A stretch of 64,000 nucleotides of DNA, taken from Synechococcus sp. RSCCF101. Its GTDB lineage: Bacteria; Cyanobacteriota; Cyanobacteriia; PCC-6307; Cyanobiaceae. A model generated the notes under the pieces. That model saw nothing but the letters and a program-made list of their open reading frames with translations. It ran no database searches and was not told where the DNA came from. The position numbers and the translations under genes are program-made. This document shows positions 51,070 to 59,372 of this stretch, piece after piece. Every line of letters starts with the position of its first letter. Within the stretch, counting starts at the first letter, position 1. The stretch covers positions 248,001 through 312,000 of the forward strand of contig NZ_CP035632.1 in the NCBI RefSeq assembly GCF_008807075.1, written 5' to 3'.

Positions 51070-52274
51070 CGCGGGTTGATCTGGCGGTGCAGCCTGCGGA
51101 ACGCCTCACGCCGGGGCGCGGCACCTTCCGGCCCCGCGTACTGGCCCCAGAGCCCCTCCCAGTAGAAGTAGATGACCCCATGACCGCGCTCGTTGGAGAG
51201 CCTCACCTTCGAGCTGAGGTCGCTCATGGAGGTGGTGCGCTTTCCGAAGCCGGCCAGGATGCCGATCTCAGCCGGCATGCCCCAGTCGCGCGCCTTGCGC
51301 AGGGCCGGCTGGTCGAGATCGCGCTCGAATCCCTTGACCGAATAGGCGTAGTTCTGCACGACCAGGTGGTCGATCAGCTCGCCGAAGGCCCAGAGCTCCC
51401 AGTCCTGCAGCCAGGTGTTGTACGCGAAGCGGAAGGGCCCAGGGGAGAGGGAGATCGTGCTGGGCAGCCCCTCCTCTTTCAGGCGGGCCTTGAGCTGCCG
51501 CAGCAGACCGGTGAGCTTCTTGCGCCGCCACACCATCCAGGTGCGGTTGGTGTGGTCCGCCGGCGGCGCCACTCCCATCTCCTGCTCGTAGAGCGCCCGT
51601 GTCCAGTCGTCGTAGCCCAGATCCACCGGCCAGGCGAAGTGATCATCCAGCTGGATGCCGTTGAGCGGGCAGCGCTGCAGCACCTCCACCACCAGACCGA
51701 TGAAGCGCTCCCGCACGCCCGGGTGGGCCGGGTTGAGCCACACCCGCAGATCCTTCAGGGGTGAGCGCTTCAGATCGGCCCCGTGCATGGCGTAGTGGCT
51801 GCTGCCGTCGCGCCGCTTCAGCACCCAGTCGGGATTGGCCTGCACCACGGCCGCGTCGGCGGGCTCCATGAGCCCGTATTCGAACCAGGGGATCACCTTC
51901 ATGCCGCGGCGACGGCCGATCCGGCTCATGGTGCAGATCGGATCGAGGTCCACACCGGCTTTGGCCAGGGGCGGCTCGATCGGGGCGTAGCGGCTTCGGT
52001 GGAAGGTGGTGCCGCGGCTCCACACGTTCGGGTAGAGGGTGTTGAAGCCGGCATCCGCCAACTCGTTCACCGCCCGTTCCATCACGGCCCGGTCGTAGTA
52101 GAGGGGGCTGGGGCTGTTGGTGAGCCATACGCCCACCCGGACCGGCGGCCGGCCGCCTGCGGGAAGGGCCTGCGCCCCCCCGGCTGGAAGGGTTGCGCCG
52201 GCGGCCACGGCCAGCGCAGCCAGCAAGCGGAGGCCTCTGGCCCTGAGGCCGCGGCGGGTGGAGCGGGCTGCCAT
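51066..52274 (-). CDS. GHL10/family 10-like glycoside hydrolase-like protein
   Basis: I use ATG 52272-52274, one codon after a GTG. A signal peptide (LRLLAALAVAAGATLPAGGA) precedes a TIM-barrel: RVGVWLTNSPSPLYYD, NELADAGFNTLYPNVWSRGT, IPWFEYGLMEPADAAVV, LQRCPLNGIQLDDHFAWPVD, with Asp-rich strand ends matching GHL10 proteins (PF02638). These are exported and thought to act on polysaccharide. It sits 5 bases downstream of prs and overlaps the DUF924 gene, so all three are probably cotranscribed. Confidence 0.87.
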   Translation of the reverse strand: MAARSTRRGLRARGLRLLAALAVAAGATLPAGGAQALPAGGRPPVRVGVWLTNSPSPLYYDRAVMERAVNELADAGFNTLYPNVWSRGTTFHRSRYAPIEPPLAKAGVDLDPICTMSRIGRRRGMKVIPWFEYGLMEPADAAVVQANPDWVLKRRDGSSHYAMHGADLKRSPLKDLRVWLNPAHPGVRERFIGLVVEVLQRCPLNGIQLDDHFAWPVDLGYDDWTRALYEQEMGVAPPADHTNRTWMVWRRKKLTGLLRQLKARLKEEGLPSTISLSPGPFRFAYNTWLQDWELWAFGELIDHLVVQNYAYSVKGFERDLDQPALRKARDWGMPAEIGILAGFGKRTTSMSDLSSKVRLSNERGHGVIYFYWEGLWGQYAGPEGAAPRREAFRRLHRQINPR

Positions 52275-52278
52275 CACC

Positions 52279-53274
52279 TCAGCGGAACATCGAGCTCACA
52301 GAGCTCTCCTCGTGAATGCGCCAGATGGCTTCGCCGAGCATCTTGGCCACCGAGAGCACCTTGAGCTGGGGAAAGCGGCGCTCCTCCGGCAGCGGCACGC
52401 TGTTGGTGACCAGCACCTGCTCGAACAGGCCCGGTTCCGACAGCCGCTCCATCGCCGGCGGCGAGAACACGGCGTGACTGGCGCAGGCGATCACCCGGGC
52501 CGCGCCCTCCTGACGCAGCAGCCTGGCGCCCTGGCAGATGGTGCCGCCGGTGTCGATCATGTCGTCGATCAGCACGGCGGTGCGGCCGGCCACCTCGCCG
52601 ATGACCGTGAGGCTCTCGGCCACGTTGTGGCCCGAGCGCCGCTTGTCGATGATCGCCAGCGGTGCGCCGTTCATCTGCTTGGCGAAGGCCCGGGCCCGCG
52701 CCACGCCGCCCACATCCGGCGACACCACCACCAGGTCGCCGAGATCGCGGGAGCAGAGGTCATCCACCAGCACCGGCGAGCCGTAGATGTGATCGCAGGG
52801 GATGTCGAAATAGCCCTGGATCTGGGCCGAATGCAGGTCCATCGCCAGCACCCGGTCCACACCGGAGTTCACCAGCAGATTGGCCGTGAGCTTGGCGGTG
52901 ATCGATTCGCGGCCCGCGGTCTTGCGGTCGGCCCGGGCATAGCCGTAGTACGGCACCACGGCGGTGATCTGGCGCGCCGAGGCCCTGCGGCAGGCGTCCA
53001 CCATGATCAGCAGCTCCATCAGGTTGTCGTTGACCGGAGCGCAGGTGGGCTGGATCAGGAAGACATCGCAGCCGCGGATCGATTCCTGGATCTGCACATA
53101 GAGCTCGCCGTCCGCGAAGCGTTTGCAGACCCTCGGGCCATCGGGAACCCCCAGGTAGGCCGCGATCTCGCGTGACAGGGCCGGGTTGGCGGTGCCGCTG
53201 AACAGGCGCAGTCGCCTGGCTTCGGCGTGATGCTGCTCGTGCCCCGCCCGCTCAGAGGTGAGAAAACTGCTCAC
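52279..53274 (-). CDS. prs: ribose-phosphate pyrophosphokinase
   Basis: GTG 53272-53274 gives 331 residues, the usual length for cyanobacterial Prs; the longer open frame to 53922 is not real. Motifs: RLRLFSGTANPALSREIAAY, the ribose-phosphate binding loop AVVPYYGYARADRKTAGRES (with flexible loop), VLAMDLHSAQIQGYFDIPCD and the PRPP loop TAVLIDDMIDTGGTICQGAR. It makes PRPP for nucleotides, His and Trp. It is divergent from the gene at 53332 with 57 bases between. Confidence 0.96.
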   Translation of the reverse strand: MSSFLTSERAGHEQHHAEARRLRLFSGTANPALSREIAAYLGVPDGPRVCKRFADGELYVQIQESIRGCDVFLIQPTCAPVNDNLMELLIMVDACRRASARQITAVVPYYGYARADRKTAGRESITAKLTANLLVNSGVDRVLAMDLHSAQIQGYFDIPCDHIYGSPVLVDDLCSRDLGDLVVVSPDVGGVARARAFAKQMNGAPLAIIDKRRSGHNVAESLTVIGEVAGRTAVLIDDMIDTGGTICQGARLLRQEGAARVIACASHAVFSPPAMERLSEPGLFEQVLVTNSVPLPEERRFPQLKVLSVAKMLGEAIWRIHEESSVSSMFR

Positions 53275-53331
53275 GGCCGGGGTGTCGCGCGTGCTGGACT
53301 TCGATGGTACGAGTCGCCCGCCTGAGCCTCC

Positions 53332-53877
53332 ATGTCTGCTGACGGTGCCGCCCTGCGCCAGGTGCTGAGACCCGGGGATCTGGCACTGGTGAACGCCTGT
53401 GGTGGCGGCGCCACCGACCCCGTCGCCGGCGGGCCCCAACCTGCCGCCCTGGCAGCAGCTCTGGGGTTGCCGGCCATCGCGATCGAACGGGGCCGGGACC
53501 CGGTGCTGTGCCTGCGGGAACGGCGCGAGGCCCCCGAGGCGGCCCTGCTCTGCATCGAGGAGGACCCGGGCCGCTGGCTCGGGGCGGCCGAAGGCAGCTG
53601 GAGCCAGGCCCTGGGCGATTTCCAGCAGGCGACCGTGCTGCTGGTCGCCCCCGATGCGAGCGGCAGGATCGGTGGTGCCGCCGCCGCCAGCGCCGCTCTG
53701 CTCAGGGCCGCGGGAGTGCCGCTGATCGGTCTGGTGCAGAGCGCCGGACTCTGGGACGGCGCCTCCCGCCGGCAGGACGGGCTGCCCTGGGCGGGCCAGC
53801 TCGGTGGCGGCTCCGATGGGCTCGAGGAGCTGGCCCTGGCGCTGCGGCTGCGCTGGCAGCGCCTGCTCTCCCTCTGA
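53332..53877 (+). CDS. hypothetical protein, 181 aa
   Basis: Begins MSADGAALRQVLRPGDLALV and has Rossmann-like alternation: NACGGGATDPVAGGPQPAAL, AIAIERGRDPVLCLRERREA, VLLVAPDASGRIGGAAAASA, LLRAAGVPLIGLVQSAGLWD. The overall look is a small alpha/beta protein of the conserved cyanobacterial hypothetical type. It is divergent from prs and convergent with the LCP gene (10 bases). No function recognised. Confidence 0.62.
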   Translation: MSADGAALRQVLRPGDLALVNACGGGATDPVAGGPQPAALAAALGLPAIAIERGRDPVLCLRERREAPEAALLCIEEDPGRWLGAAEGSWSQALGDFQQATVLLVAPDASGRIGGAAAASAALLRAAGVPLIGLVQSAGLWDGASRRQDGLPWAGQLGGGSDGLEELALALRLRWQRLLSL

Positions 53878-53887
53878 CGGCCGTTCC

Positions 53888-54859
53888 TCAGGGCCGCTTC
53901 CACAGGTCGGATCCCGGTTCACCGGCCAGTTCCCGCATGCTCACCGCCTCGCGCCGGGGCCGAAGCGGCAGGGTGGAGAACTGAACGCGCCCGCCGGAGG
54001 CCAGCGCGGCCGCCAGCAGGCTGAGGCTCTCGTTCTCGCTCAGGTTGGTGTTCACGCTCGGTTGCAGGGAGGCCACCAGGGCTGGCAGCCTGGTCGCGAT
54101 GCCGGCCTGGCTCAGTTCCTCCATCAGGGCCGCCATCAGGCGCTCCTGCCGCAGGCGCCGGTCGCGTTCCTGGCCGGGGGCCTCCAGGTAACGGGCCAGA
54201 TGCTCGGCCTGGCTGCCGTTGAGCCGCTGCCGTCCAGCCTGCAGATCGATCGAGAGGCCCTGGGTTTCGTCCTCGTAGGCGTAGGTCTGATCGAGCCGCA
54301 GCTCCACCCCGCCCACGGCGTCCACCAGACGCCTGAGGCTGCGGCGCGGCATCACCACGTAGCGGCTGGGCTGATCGCGGTCGAGCCCCACCAGCTCACC
54401 GGCCACGCCGGCGGCGAGGGCCGGCCCCCCCTCCCGGTAGAGGCGCCCCAGCGGCAGGATCTCGTCCTTGCCGGGGATCTGCACGGCCAGCTCCCGCGGC
54501 AGGTTCATCACCTGAAGCGGGCCGTCGGGATTGAACCGCAGCAGCAGCACCACATCGCTGTTGGCCGGGCCCTCCGGCGCGGCACCGTTGCTCACCCCAT
54601 CGAGGCTGTCGGCATCGCTGCCGATCAGCAGCACGGTCAGCGGTTCGCGGGGGATCCGGCTGCGGTCGTCCCCGGCGCTGCCGGCTGTGGGAACCGGTCC
54701 CCCGCCGCCGGAGCGCATCGGCCAGAGCCGGCCCAGGGCCGCGGAGGCCAGCCAGAGCCCCAGGGCCACCGCCAGAAGCCGCAGGGCCGACCGGCCGATG
54801 CCGGATCGGCGGCGTCGGGCCGAGGAGCGAGCGGAGCCCGTCTCGCGGGCGCTGGTCAT
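53888..54859 (-). CDS. LytR-CpsA-Psr (LCP) family protein
   Basis: I start at ATG 54857-54859; 323 residues. A membrane anchor (SALRLLAVALGLWLASAALG) is followed by the LCP core: EPLTVLLIGSDADSLDGVSN, SDVVLLLRFNPDGPLQVMNL, RELAVQIPGKDEIL and AVGGVELRLDQTYAYEDET. The Arg/Asp pyrophosphate-binding residues fit. LCP proteins attach lipid-linked polymers to the cell wall or glycans in the envelope. It is divergent from bciB (120-base gap). Confidence 0.9.
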   Translation of the reverse strand: MTSARETGSARSSARRRRSGIGRSALRLLAVALGLWLASAALGRLWPMRSGGGGPVPTAGSAGDDRSRIPREPLTVLLIGSDADSLDGVSNGAAPEGPANSDVVLLLRFNPDGPLQVMNLPRELAVQIPGKDEILPLGRLYREGGPALAAGVAGELVGLDRDQPSRYVVMPRRSLRRLVDAVGGVELRLDQTYAYEDETQGLSIDLQAGRQRLNGSQAEHLARYLEAPGQERDRRLRQERLMAALMEELSQAGIATRLPALVASLQPSVNTNLSENESLSLLAAALASGGRVQFSTLPLRPRREAVSMRELAGEPGSDLWKRP

Positions 54860-54978
54860 GCCCCTGCCTCGAACAGGCAGACAGTGTCGCCCATGCCCCC
54901 TCCGGCGGGCACGCAACAGACCACCGGCGGCATCCGGCGGCCAGACCTAGCTTGAGCCCTGTTCCGGATTCCCGCTGG

Positions 54979-56202
54979 ATGGCGCGCGCCTCCTCGAGTT
55001 CCGCCGGCCAGGTCCTGGCACCCCATGAGCGGGCCAGACCCATGCCCGCCGGTGCCACCCGCCCCGCCCGCGACATCTGCAGCGACTGCGGCCTCTGCGA
55101 CAGCCGCTGGGTGGCCTATGTGCGACGGGCCTGCGCCTTCCTCCATCAGGGCTTCGAGGCCATGGAGCAGGCCGCCCACGGCCGTTCCCGAGATCTCGAG
55201 AACGAGGATGAGCTCTATTTCGGTGTGTCCCGCACGATGGCCACCGCCCGGCTGCGCCAGCCGCTGGAGGGAGCCCAGTGGACCGGCATCGTCAGCCGCA
55301 TCGGTGTGCGCGCCCTCGAGAGCGGCCTGGTGGATGCGGTGCTCTGCGTGCAGCAGAGTCCCGATGACCGCTTCACCCCGGTGCCGATCCTGGCCCGCAC
55401 GCCGGAGCAGGTGCTGGCCGCCCGGGTGAACAAGCCCACCCTCTCGCCCAACCTCAAGGTGCTGGAGCAGCTGCCGGGCAGCGGCATCCGGCGCCTGCTG
55501 GCCATCGGTGTGGGCTGTCAGGTTCAGGCCCTGCGGGCCGTACAGAACACCCTGCCCCTGGACCAGCTCTATGTGCTCGGTCTGCCCTGCGTCGACAACG
55601 TCAGCCGCGCCGGTCTCCAGACCTTCCTCGAGAGCAGCAGCCGCTCGCCCGACACGGTGGTGCACTACGAGTTCATGCAGGACTTCCGCATCCACTTCCG
55701 CCACAGCGACGGCTCCACGGAGACGGTTCCGTTCTTCGGGCTCGACACCCCCCGGCTGAAGGACGTCTTCGCTCCCAGCTGCCTCAGCTGTTTCGACTAC
55801 ACCAACGCCGGCGCCGATCTGGTGGTGGGCTACATGGGCGCCGAATTCGGCCGTCAGTGGCTGGTGGTGCGCAACGGGCTGGGGGAGCAGCTGCTCGATC
55901 TGGTGCGACCCGAGCTCGACATGGCTCCGGTCACCAGCCGCGGTGACCGCCGCGCCGCCGTGCAGCAGGGCATCGATGCCTACGACAAGGCCGTGAAGCT
56001 GCCCCGCTGGCTGGCCGAGCTGGTGGGTGCGGTGGTGCAGCGCATCGGCCCGAAGGGCCTGGAATACGCCCGCTTCTCGATCGATTCCCACTTCACCCGC
56101 AACGCCCTCTGGGTGCGGCGCCACCATCCTGAGATCGCCGAACGCCACATTCCGGCCTTCGCCCAGCGGATCGTGTCCCGCTACCGCCTGCCCTCCACCT
56201 GA
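54979..56202 (+). CDS. bciB: 3,8-divinyl (proto)chlorophyllide a 8-vinyl reductase, BciB-type
   Basis: ATG 54979 gives 407 residues. The FrhB-like enzyme has the CxxCxxC cluster site (C34, C37, C40: RDICSDCGLCDS), then TLSPNLKVLEQLPGSGIRRL, VGCQVQALRAVQN, and a second Cys block, FAPSCLSCFDYTNAGADLVV. It uses ferredoxin and FAD/4Fe-4S clusters to reduce the 8-vinyl group in chlorophyll synthesis. It overlaps malQ by one base (TGATGG). A longer TTG frame begins at 54952. Confidence 0.92.
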   Translation: MARASSSSAGQVLAPHERARPMPAGATRPARDICSDCGLCDSRWVAYVRRACAFLHQGFEAMEQAAHGRSRDLENEDELYFGVSRTMATARLRQPLEGAQWTGIVSRIGVRALESGLVDAVLCVQQSPDDRFTPVPILARTPEQVLAARVNKPTLSPNLKVLEQLPGSGIRRLLAIGVGCQVQALRAVQNTLPLDQLYVLGLPCVDNVSRAGLQTFLESSSRSPDTVVHYEFMQDFRIHFRHSDGSTETVPFFGLDTPRLKDVFAPSCLSCFDYTNAGADLVVGYMGAEFGRQWLVVRNGLGEQLLDLVRPELDMAPVTSRGDRRAAVQQGIDAYDKAVKLPRWLAELVGAVVQRIGPKGLEYARFSIDSHFTRNALWVRRHHPEIAERHIPAFAQRIVSRYRLPST

Positions 56203-57743
56203 TGGCCGCCCCGACAACTGCGCCGCGTCGCTGCGGGGTGATCCTCCATCCCACCGCGCTGCCGGGCCCCGGCGGCTGCGGCAGCTTCGGCGCCGAGGCC
56301 CATCGCTGGCTGGAGCGGCTCTCCCGCCACGGCATCGGCACCTGGCAGGTGCTGCCGCTGGCGCCGCCGGACGGCACCGGCTCGCCCTACAGCTCCCCCA
56401 GCAGCTTCGCGCTCAACCCCTGGTTCCTCGATGTGCCGGAGCTGGTGGCGCGGGGCCTGCTGGATTCGGATGCGGCGGCGGCCCTGCCGGACCCCGGCGG
56501 TGACCGGCTCGATCCAGCGGCGATGCAGCGGCGGGCCGAAGCCCTGGCGGCCGCCCTGCTTCGGGACTGGCCCCGGCAGGAGAGCCGTGATGGCCCCGCC
56601 TTCCGGCGCTGGTGCCGCCGTCATCGCTTCTGGCTCCAGGACCACTGCCGCTTCACGGTGCTGCGGCGTCGCTTCGCCGGTGCGCCGTGGTGGGAGTGGC
56701 CGGCCGATCTGGTCCGCCGTCAGCGGCCGGCCCTGGCCGAACTCGACCGCAGCGAGCACGACGCCCTTCTGGCCGAGGCGCTGGTGCAGTGGTGCCTCGA
56801 TGGCCAGTGGCGCGCTGTGCGGCAGGCGGCGCAGCGACTGGGAGTGGCCATCCTCGGTGATCTGCCCTTCTACGTGGCCCACGACAGCGCCGATGTCTGG
56901 AGCGGCCGGGCCCTGTTCACCGTCCGCGACGACGGCGGTCTGGACCGGCAGAGCGGTGTGCCGCCCGACTACTTCTCCGCGACCGGCCAGCTCTGGGGCA
57001 CGCCCGTGTACCGCTGGTGGGTCCACCGCCTCAGCGGCTTCCGCTGGTGGCGCCGCCGCTTTCTGCGGCAGCTGGAGCTCGTGGATCAGCTGCGCATCGA
57101 TCACTTCCGTGCCCTGGCGGCCTACTGGGCCGTGCCCGGCGCCGATGCCACCGCCATGGATGGCCGCTGGGTTCCCTCGCCCGGTGGGCCCCTGCTCAAT
57201 GCCCTGCGGGGCTGGCATTTCGGCGGCGGCCAGCCGCTGCCGCTGGTCGCGGAGGACCTCGGCGTGATCACCCCCGATGTGGAAGCCCTGCGGGATCGCT
57301 TCGCCCTGCCGGGGATGAAGGTGCTGCAGTTCGCCTTCGACGGCAATCCGGAGAATCCCTATCTGCCGGCCAACATCCACGGCGACCAGTGGGTCGTGTA
57401 CACAGGCACCCACGACAACCCCACCTGCATCGGCTGGTGGGCCGGCCTGGATGAGCGCTGCCGGCGCCAGGTGGGTGAGGTGATCGGTGCACCGGTGCAG
57501 GCCCCCGGCTGGCAGCTGCTGGAGCTGGGGCTGCGCAGTTCCGCCCGGCTGGTGATCGTGCCCGTGCAGGATCTGCTGCATCTGGACGACCGGGCCCGCT
57601 TCAACACGCCCGGCACCTGCGAGGGCAACTGGAGCTGGCGCCTGGCGAGCAGCGAGGAGGCCCTCGAGGGGGCGATCAGGGGGCTGGGGGAGCGGGCTCG
57701 TCTGGCGGATCGTCTGCCGCCGCCGGTTCCGCTGCAGCCTTGA
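56202..57743 (+). CDS. malQ: 4-alpha-glucanotransferase (amylomaltase)
   Basis: The 513-residue GH77 enzyme has N-terminal GVILHPTALPGPGGCGSFGA and TWQVLPLAPPDGTGSPYSSP, the nucleophile block QLRIDHFRALAAYWAVP (Asp), acid/base LPLVAEDLGVITPDVEAL (Glu) and VYTGTHDNPTCIGWW (Asp). It rearranges glucans in glycogen metabolism. Its last 68 bases overlap the convergent RodZ-like gene. Coupled to bciB by a one-base overlap, although the two pathways are unrelated. Confidence 0.95.
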   Translation: MAAPTTAPRRCGVILHPTALPGPGGCGSFGAEAHRWLERLSRHGIGTWQVLPLAPPDGTGSPYSSPSSFALNPWFLDVPELVARGLLDSDAAAALPDPGGDRLDPAAMQRRAEALAAALLRDWPRQESRDGPAFRRWCRRHRFWLQDHCRFTVLRRRFAGAPWWEWPADLVRRQRPALAELDRSEHDALLAEALVQWCLDGQWRAVRQAAQRLGVAILGDLPFYVAHDSADVWSGRALFTVRDDGGLDRQSGVPPDYFSATGQLWGTPVYRWWVHRLSGFRWWRRRFLRQLELVDQLRIDHFRALAAYWAVPGADATAMDGRWVPSPGGPLLNALRGWHFGGGQPLPLVAEDLGVITPDVEALRDRFALPGMKVLQFAFDGNPENPYLPANIHGDQWVVYTGTHDNPTCIGWWAGLDERCRRQVGEVIGAPVQAPGWQLLELGLRSSARLVIVPVQDLLHLDDRARFNTPGTCEGNWSWRLASSEEALEGAIRGLGERARLADRLPPPVPLQP

Positions 57744-58602
57744 GCCGGTAGCGGCCGCTTTCCCCCGCAATCGGCTCGAGCGGCCGGCCGTTCCAGAGCA
57801 CCCGGGGCTCCCCATCGGGCACCGGCCGGATGCTCAGCTCGGGGGCCGTCGCCCCCATCGGTCCGCCGCCCACCGAGATGGTGATCTGGCCCGGAGTCGT
57901 CAGCTCGAGCGAGAGCTCTCCCTGCAGGGGCGCCGGCGGCTGCACGGCCCGTCGGAAGCGCTCCAGCGGACCCTGCTGCTCCAGGGCCGAGAGCGGTCGC
58001 ACCGGCGTCAGCGCCTCCGGCAGATCGGCCCGGGTCGCATCCGGCTGAACGCCATCCACCGGCAGGGGCAGCAGGGGCATGGGGGTGAGGGCCAGGGCGT
58101 CGGCCTGGCGGCGCAGCAGCAGGTTGAGCCCGTAGATCAGGGCCAGCGTCAGCAGGCCGTAGAGCACCGTCCCCTGCCAGGTGGTGTAGACGTCGATGGA
58201 GCCGGGCGTGAAGCGCCGCAGCCGGTCGCGCTGGCCCGTCGGGCTGGGGCCGCTGGGGCGCTCCGGCAGGGCCGCGGCGAGGCTGCCGGCCGGCAGGTCC
58301 AGCTCCCGCTCGATCAGCACCAGCATCGAGCGCAGGTAGGCCGCCTCGGGCAACCGGTCGGGCCAGCCCCGCTCCAGGGCCTCCAGCACCGGGGTGGTGA
58401 TGCGGGTGCGGTGGGCCAGCTCCCGCAGGCTGAGGCCCAGCTCCTCACGCCGCTGGCGCAGCTGCGAACCCGCCTGCCGCAATCGGTCCTGCGGGTCGTT
58501 GCCGGGCGGAGCCTCCGGGCCGCCGCTGCCTGGCCTGGCCCGGCGCCACCAGCGCAGTCCACGCAGCCGGTGACCGAGGGACGACACGCGGGCACTGGGC
58601 AT
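57676..58602 (-). CDS. RodZ-like HTH membrane protein
   Basis: ATG 58600-58602 gives 308 residues; a longer frame to 58896 is antisense to the pseudouridine synthase. The N-terminal Cro/XRE-type helix-turn-helix is LRQRREELGLSLRELAHRTR, ITTPVLEALERGWPDRLPEA. A single membrane span (YTTWQGTVLYGLLTLALIYG) divides it from an outside Pro/Ala-rich region with a beta block ELSLELTTPGQITISVGGG. This is the RodZ/DUF4115 architecture, linked to cell-shape factors. It is directly upstream on the leftward strand from the malQ end, followed upstream by rluB. Confidence 0.85.
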   Translation of the reverse strand: MPSARVSSLGHRLRGLRWWRRARPGSGGPEAPPGNDPQDRLRQAGSQLRQRREELGLSLRELAHRTRITTPVLEALERGWPDRLPEAAYLRSMLVLIERELDLPAGSLAAALPERPSGPSPTGQRDRLRRFTPGSIDVYTTWQGTVLYGLLTLALIYGLNLLLRRQADALALTPMPLLPLPVDGVQPDATRADLPEALTPVRPLSALEQQGPLERFRRAVQPPAPLQGELSLELTTPGQITISVGGGPMGATAPELSIRPVPDGEPRVLWNGRPLEPIAGESGRYRLKAAAEPAAADDPPDEPAPPAP

Positions 58603-58618
58603 GGCGGGGCAGAGCGGA

Positions 58619-59362
58619 TCAGATCTCGCCGCGGCCCTCGGGTCCGGCGAACAGCAGTGGCCATTCTCCCGGGCGGAGCGGGCGGCAGCGGCCTTCGGGC
58701 AGATCCCCCAGCTGCAGCCTGCCGATCCCCGTGCGCAGCAGGTCCAGCACCGGATGGCCGAGCAGATCGGCCGTGCGGCGGATCTGGCGGTTGCGTCCCT
58801 CGCCCATCCGCAGCTCCAGCAGGGTGGCGCTGCGGCGCTGCTCCAGCCGCTCCAGGTCCAACGGCAGCGTGCGGCGCCCGTCGAGAACCACCCCATCGCG
58901 CCAGCGCTTCAGGCAGGCGGCATCGGGGTGGCCTTCCACCCAGACGCGGTAGGTCTTGCGGTGGCCATGGCGCGGGTGGGTCAGCCGCAGGGTGAGATCG
59001 CCGTCGTTGCTGAGCAGCAGCAGCCCCCGGCTGTCGGCGTCGAGCCGCCCCACCGGATGCAGCCCCCGCCCCCGGCGCCAGGCGGGCGGCAGCAGGTCCA
59101 TCACCGTGGGCCGGCCCCCCGGATCGCGGCAGCTGCTGATCACGGCGGTGGGTTTGTGCAGCATCAGGGTCAGCGGAGCGGCCGCCTCCACCAGCGGGCG
59201 ACCATCCACCGTGATCCGGTCGCTGGCGGGGTCCGCCCGATCCCCCAGGCCGGCGGTGGTCCCGTTCACGCTCACCCGGCCCTGCCGCAGCCATTCCTCG
59301 GCCTGGCGCCTGGAGGCGAGACCGGCTCGGGCGATCAGCTTCTGCAGGCGCTGCGGTTCCAC
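58619..59362 (-). CDS. RluB/RsuA family rRNA pseudouridine synthase
   Basis: GTG 59360-59362 gives 247 residues. An S4 domain (RLQKLIARAGLASRRQAEEW, RQGRVSVNG) precedes the catalytic domain with LHPVGRLDADSRGLLLLSND, in which the Asp of GRLDADSxG is the nucleophile, and RKTYRVWVEGHP, EGRNRQIRR. It isomerises uridine in rRNA. It is 10 bases downstream of the histidine kinase stop and 17 bases upstream of the RodZ-like gene, so likely one operon. Confidence 0.92.
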   Translation of the reverse strand: MEPQRLQKLIARAGLASRRQAEEWLRQGRVSVNGTTAGLGDRADPASDRITVDGRPLVEAAAPLTLMLHKPTAVISSCRDPGGRPTVMDLLPPAWRRGRGLHPVGRLDADSRGLLLLSNDGDLTLRLTHPRHGHRKTYRVWVEGHPDAACLKRWRDGVVLDGRRTLPLDLERLEQRRSATLLELRMGEGRNRQIRRTADLLGHPVLDLLRTGIGRLQLGDLPEGRCRPLRPGEWPLLFAGPEGRGEI

Positions 59363-59372
59363 GGCTGGTTTC

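Noticed and set aside
52279-53922. Prs with a 216-residue N-terminal extension
   Set aside because: The extra part is antisense to the gene at 53332; a GTG at 53274 gives the expected 331 residues.
56181-57815. 544-residue open frame antisense to malQ
   Set aside because: The malQ strand has all three catalytic residues; the antisense is a high-GC artefact.
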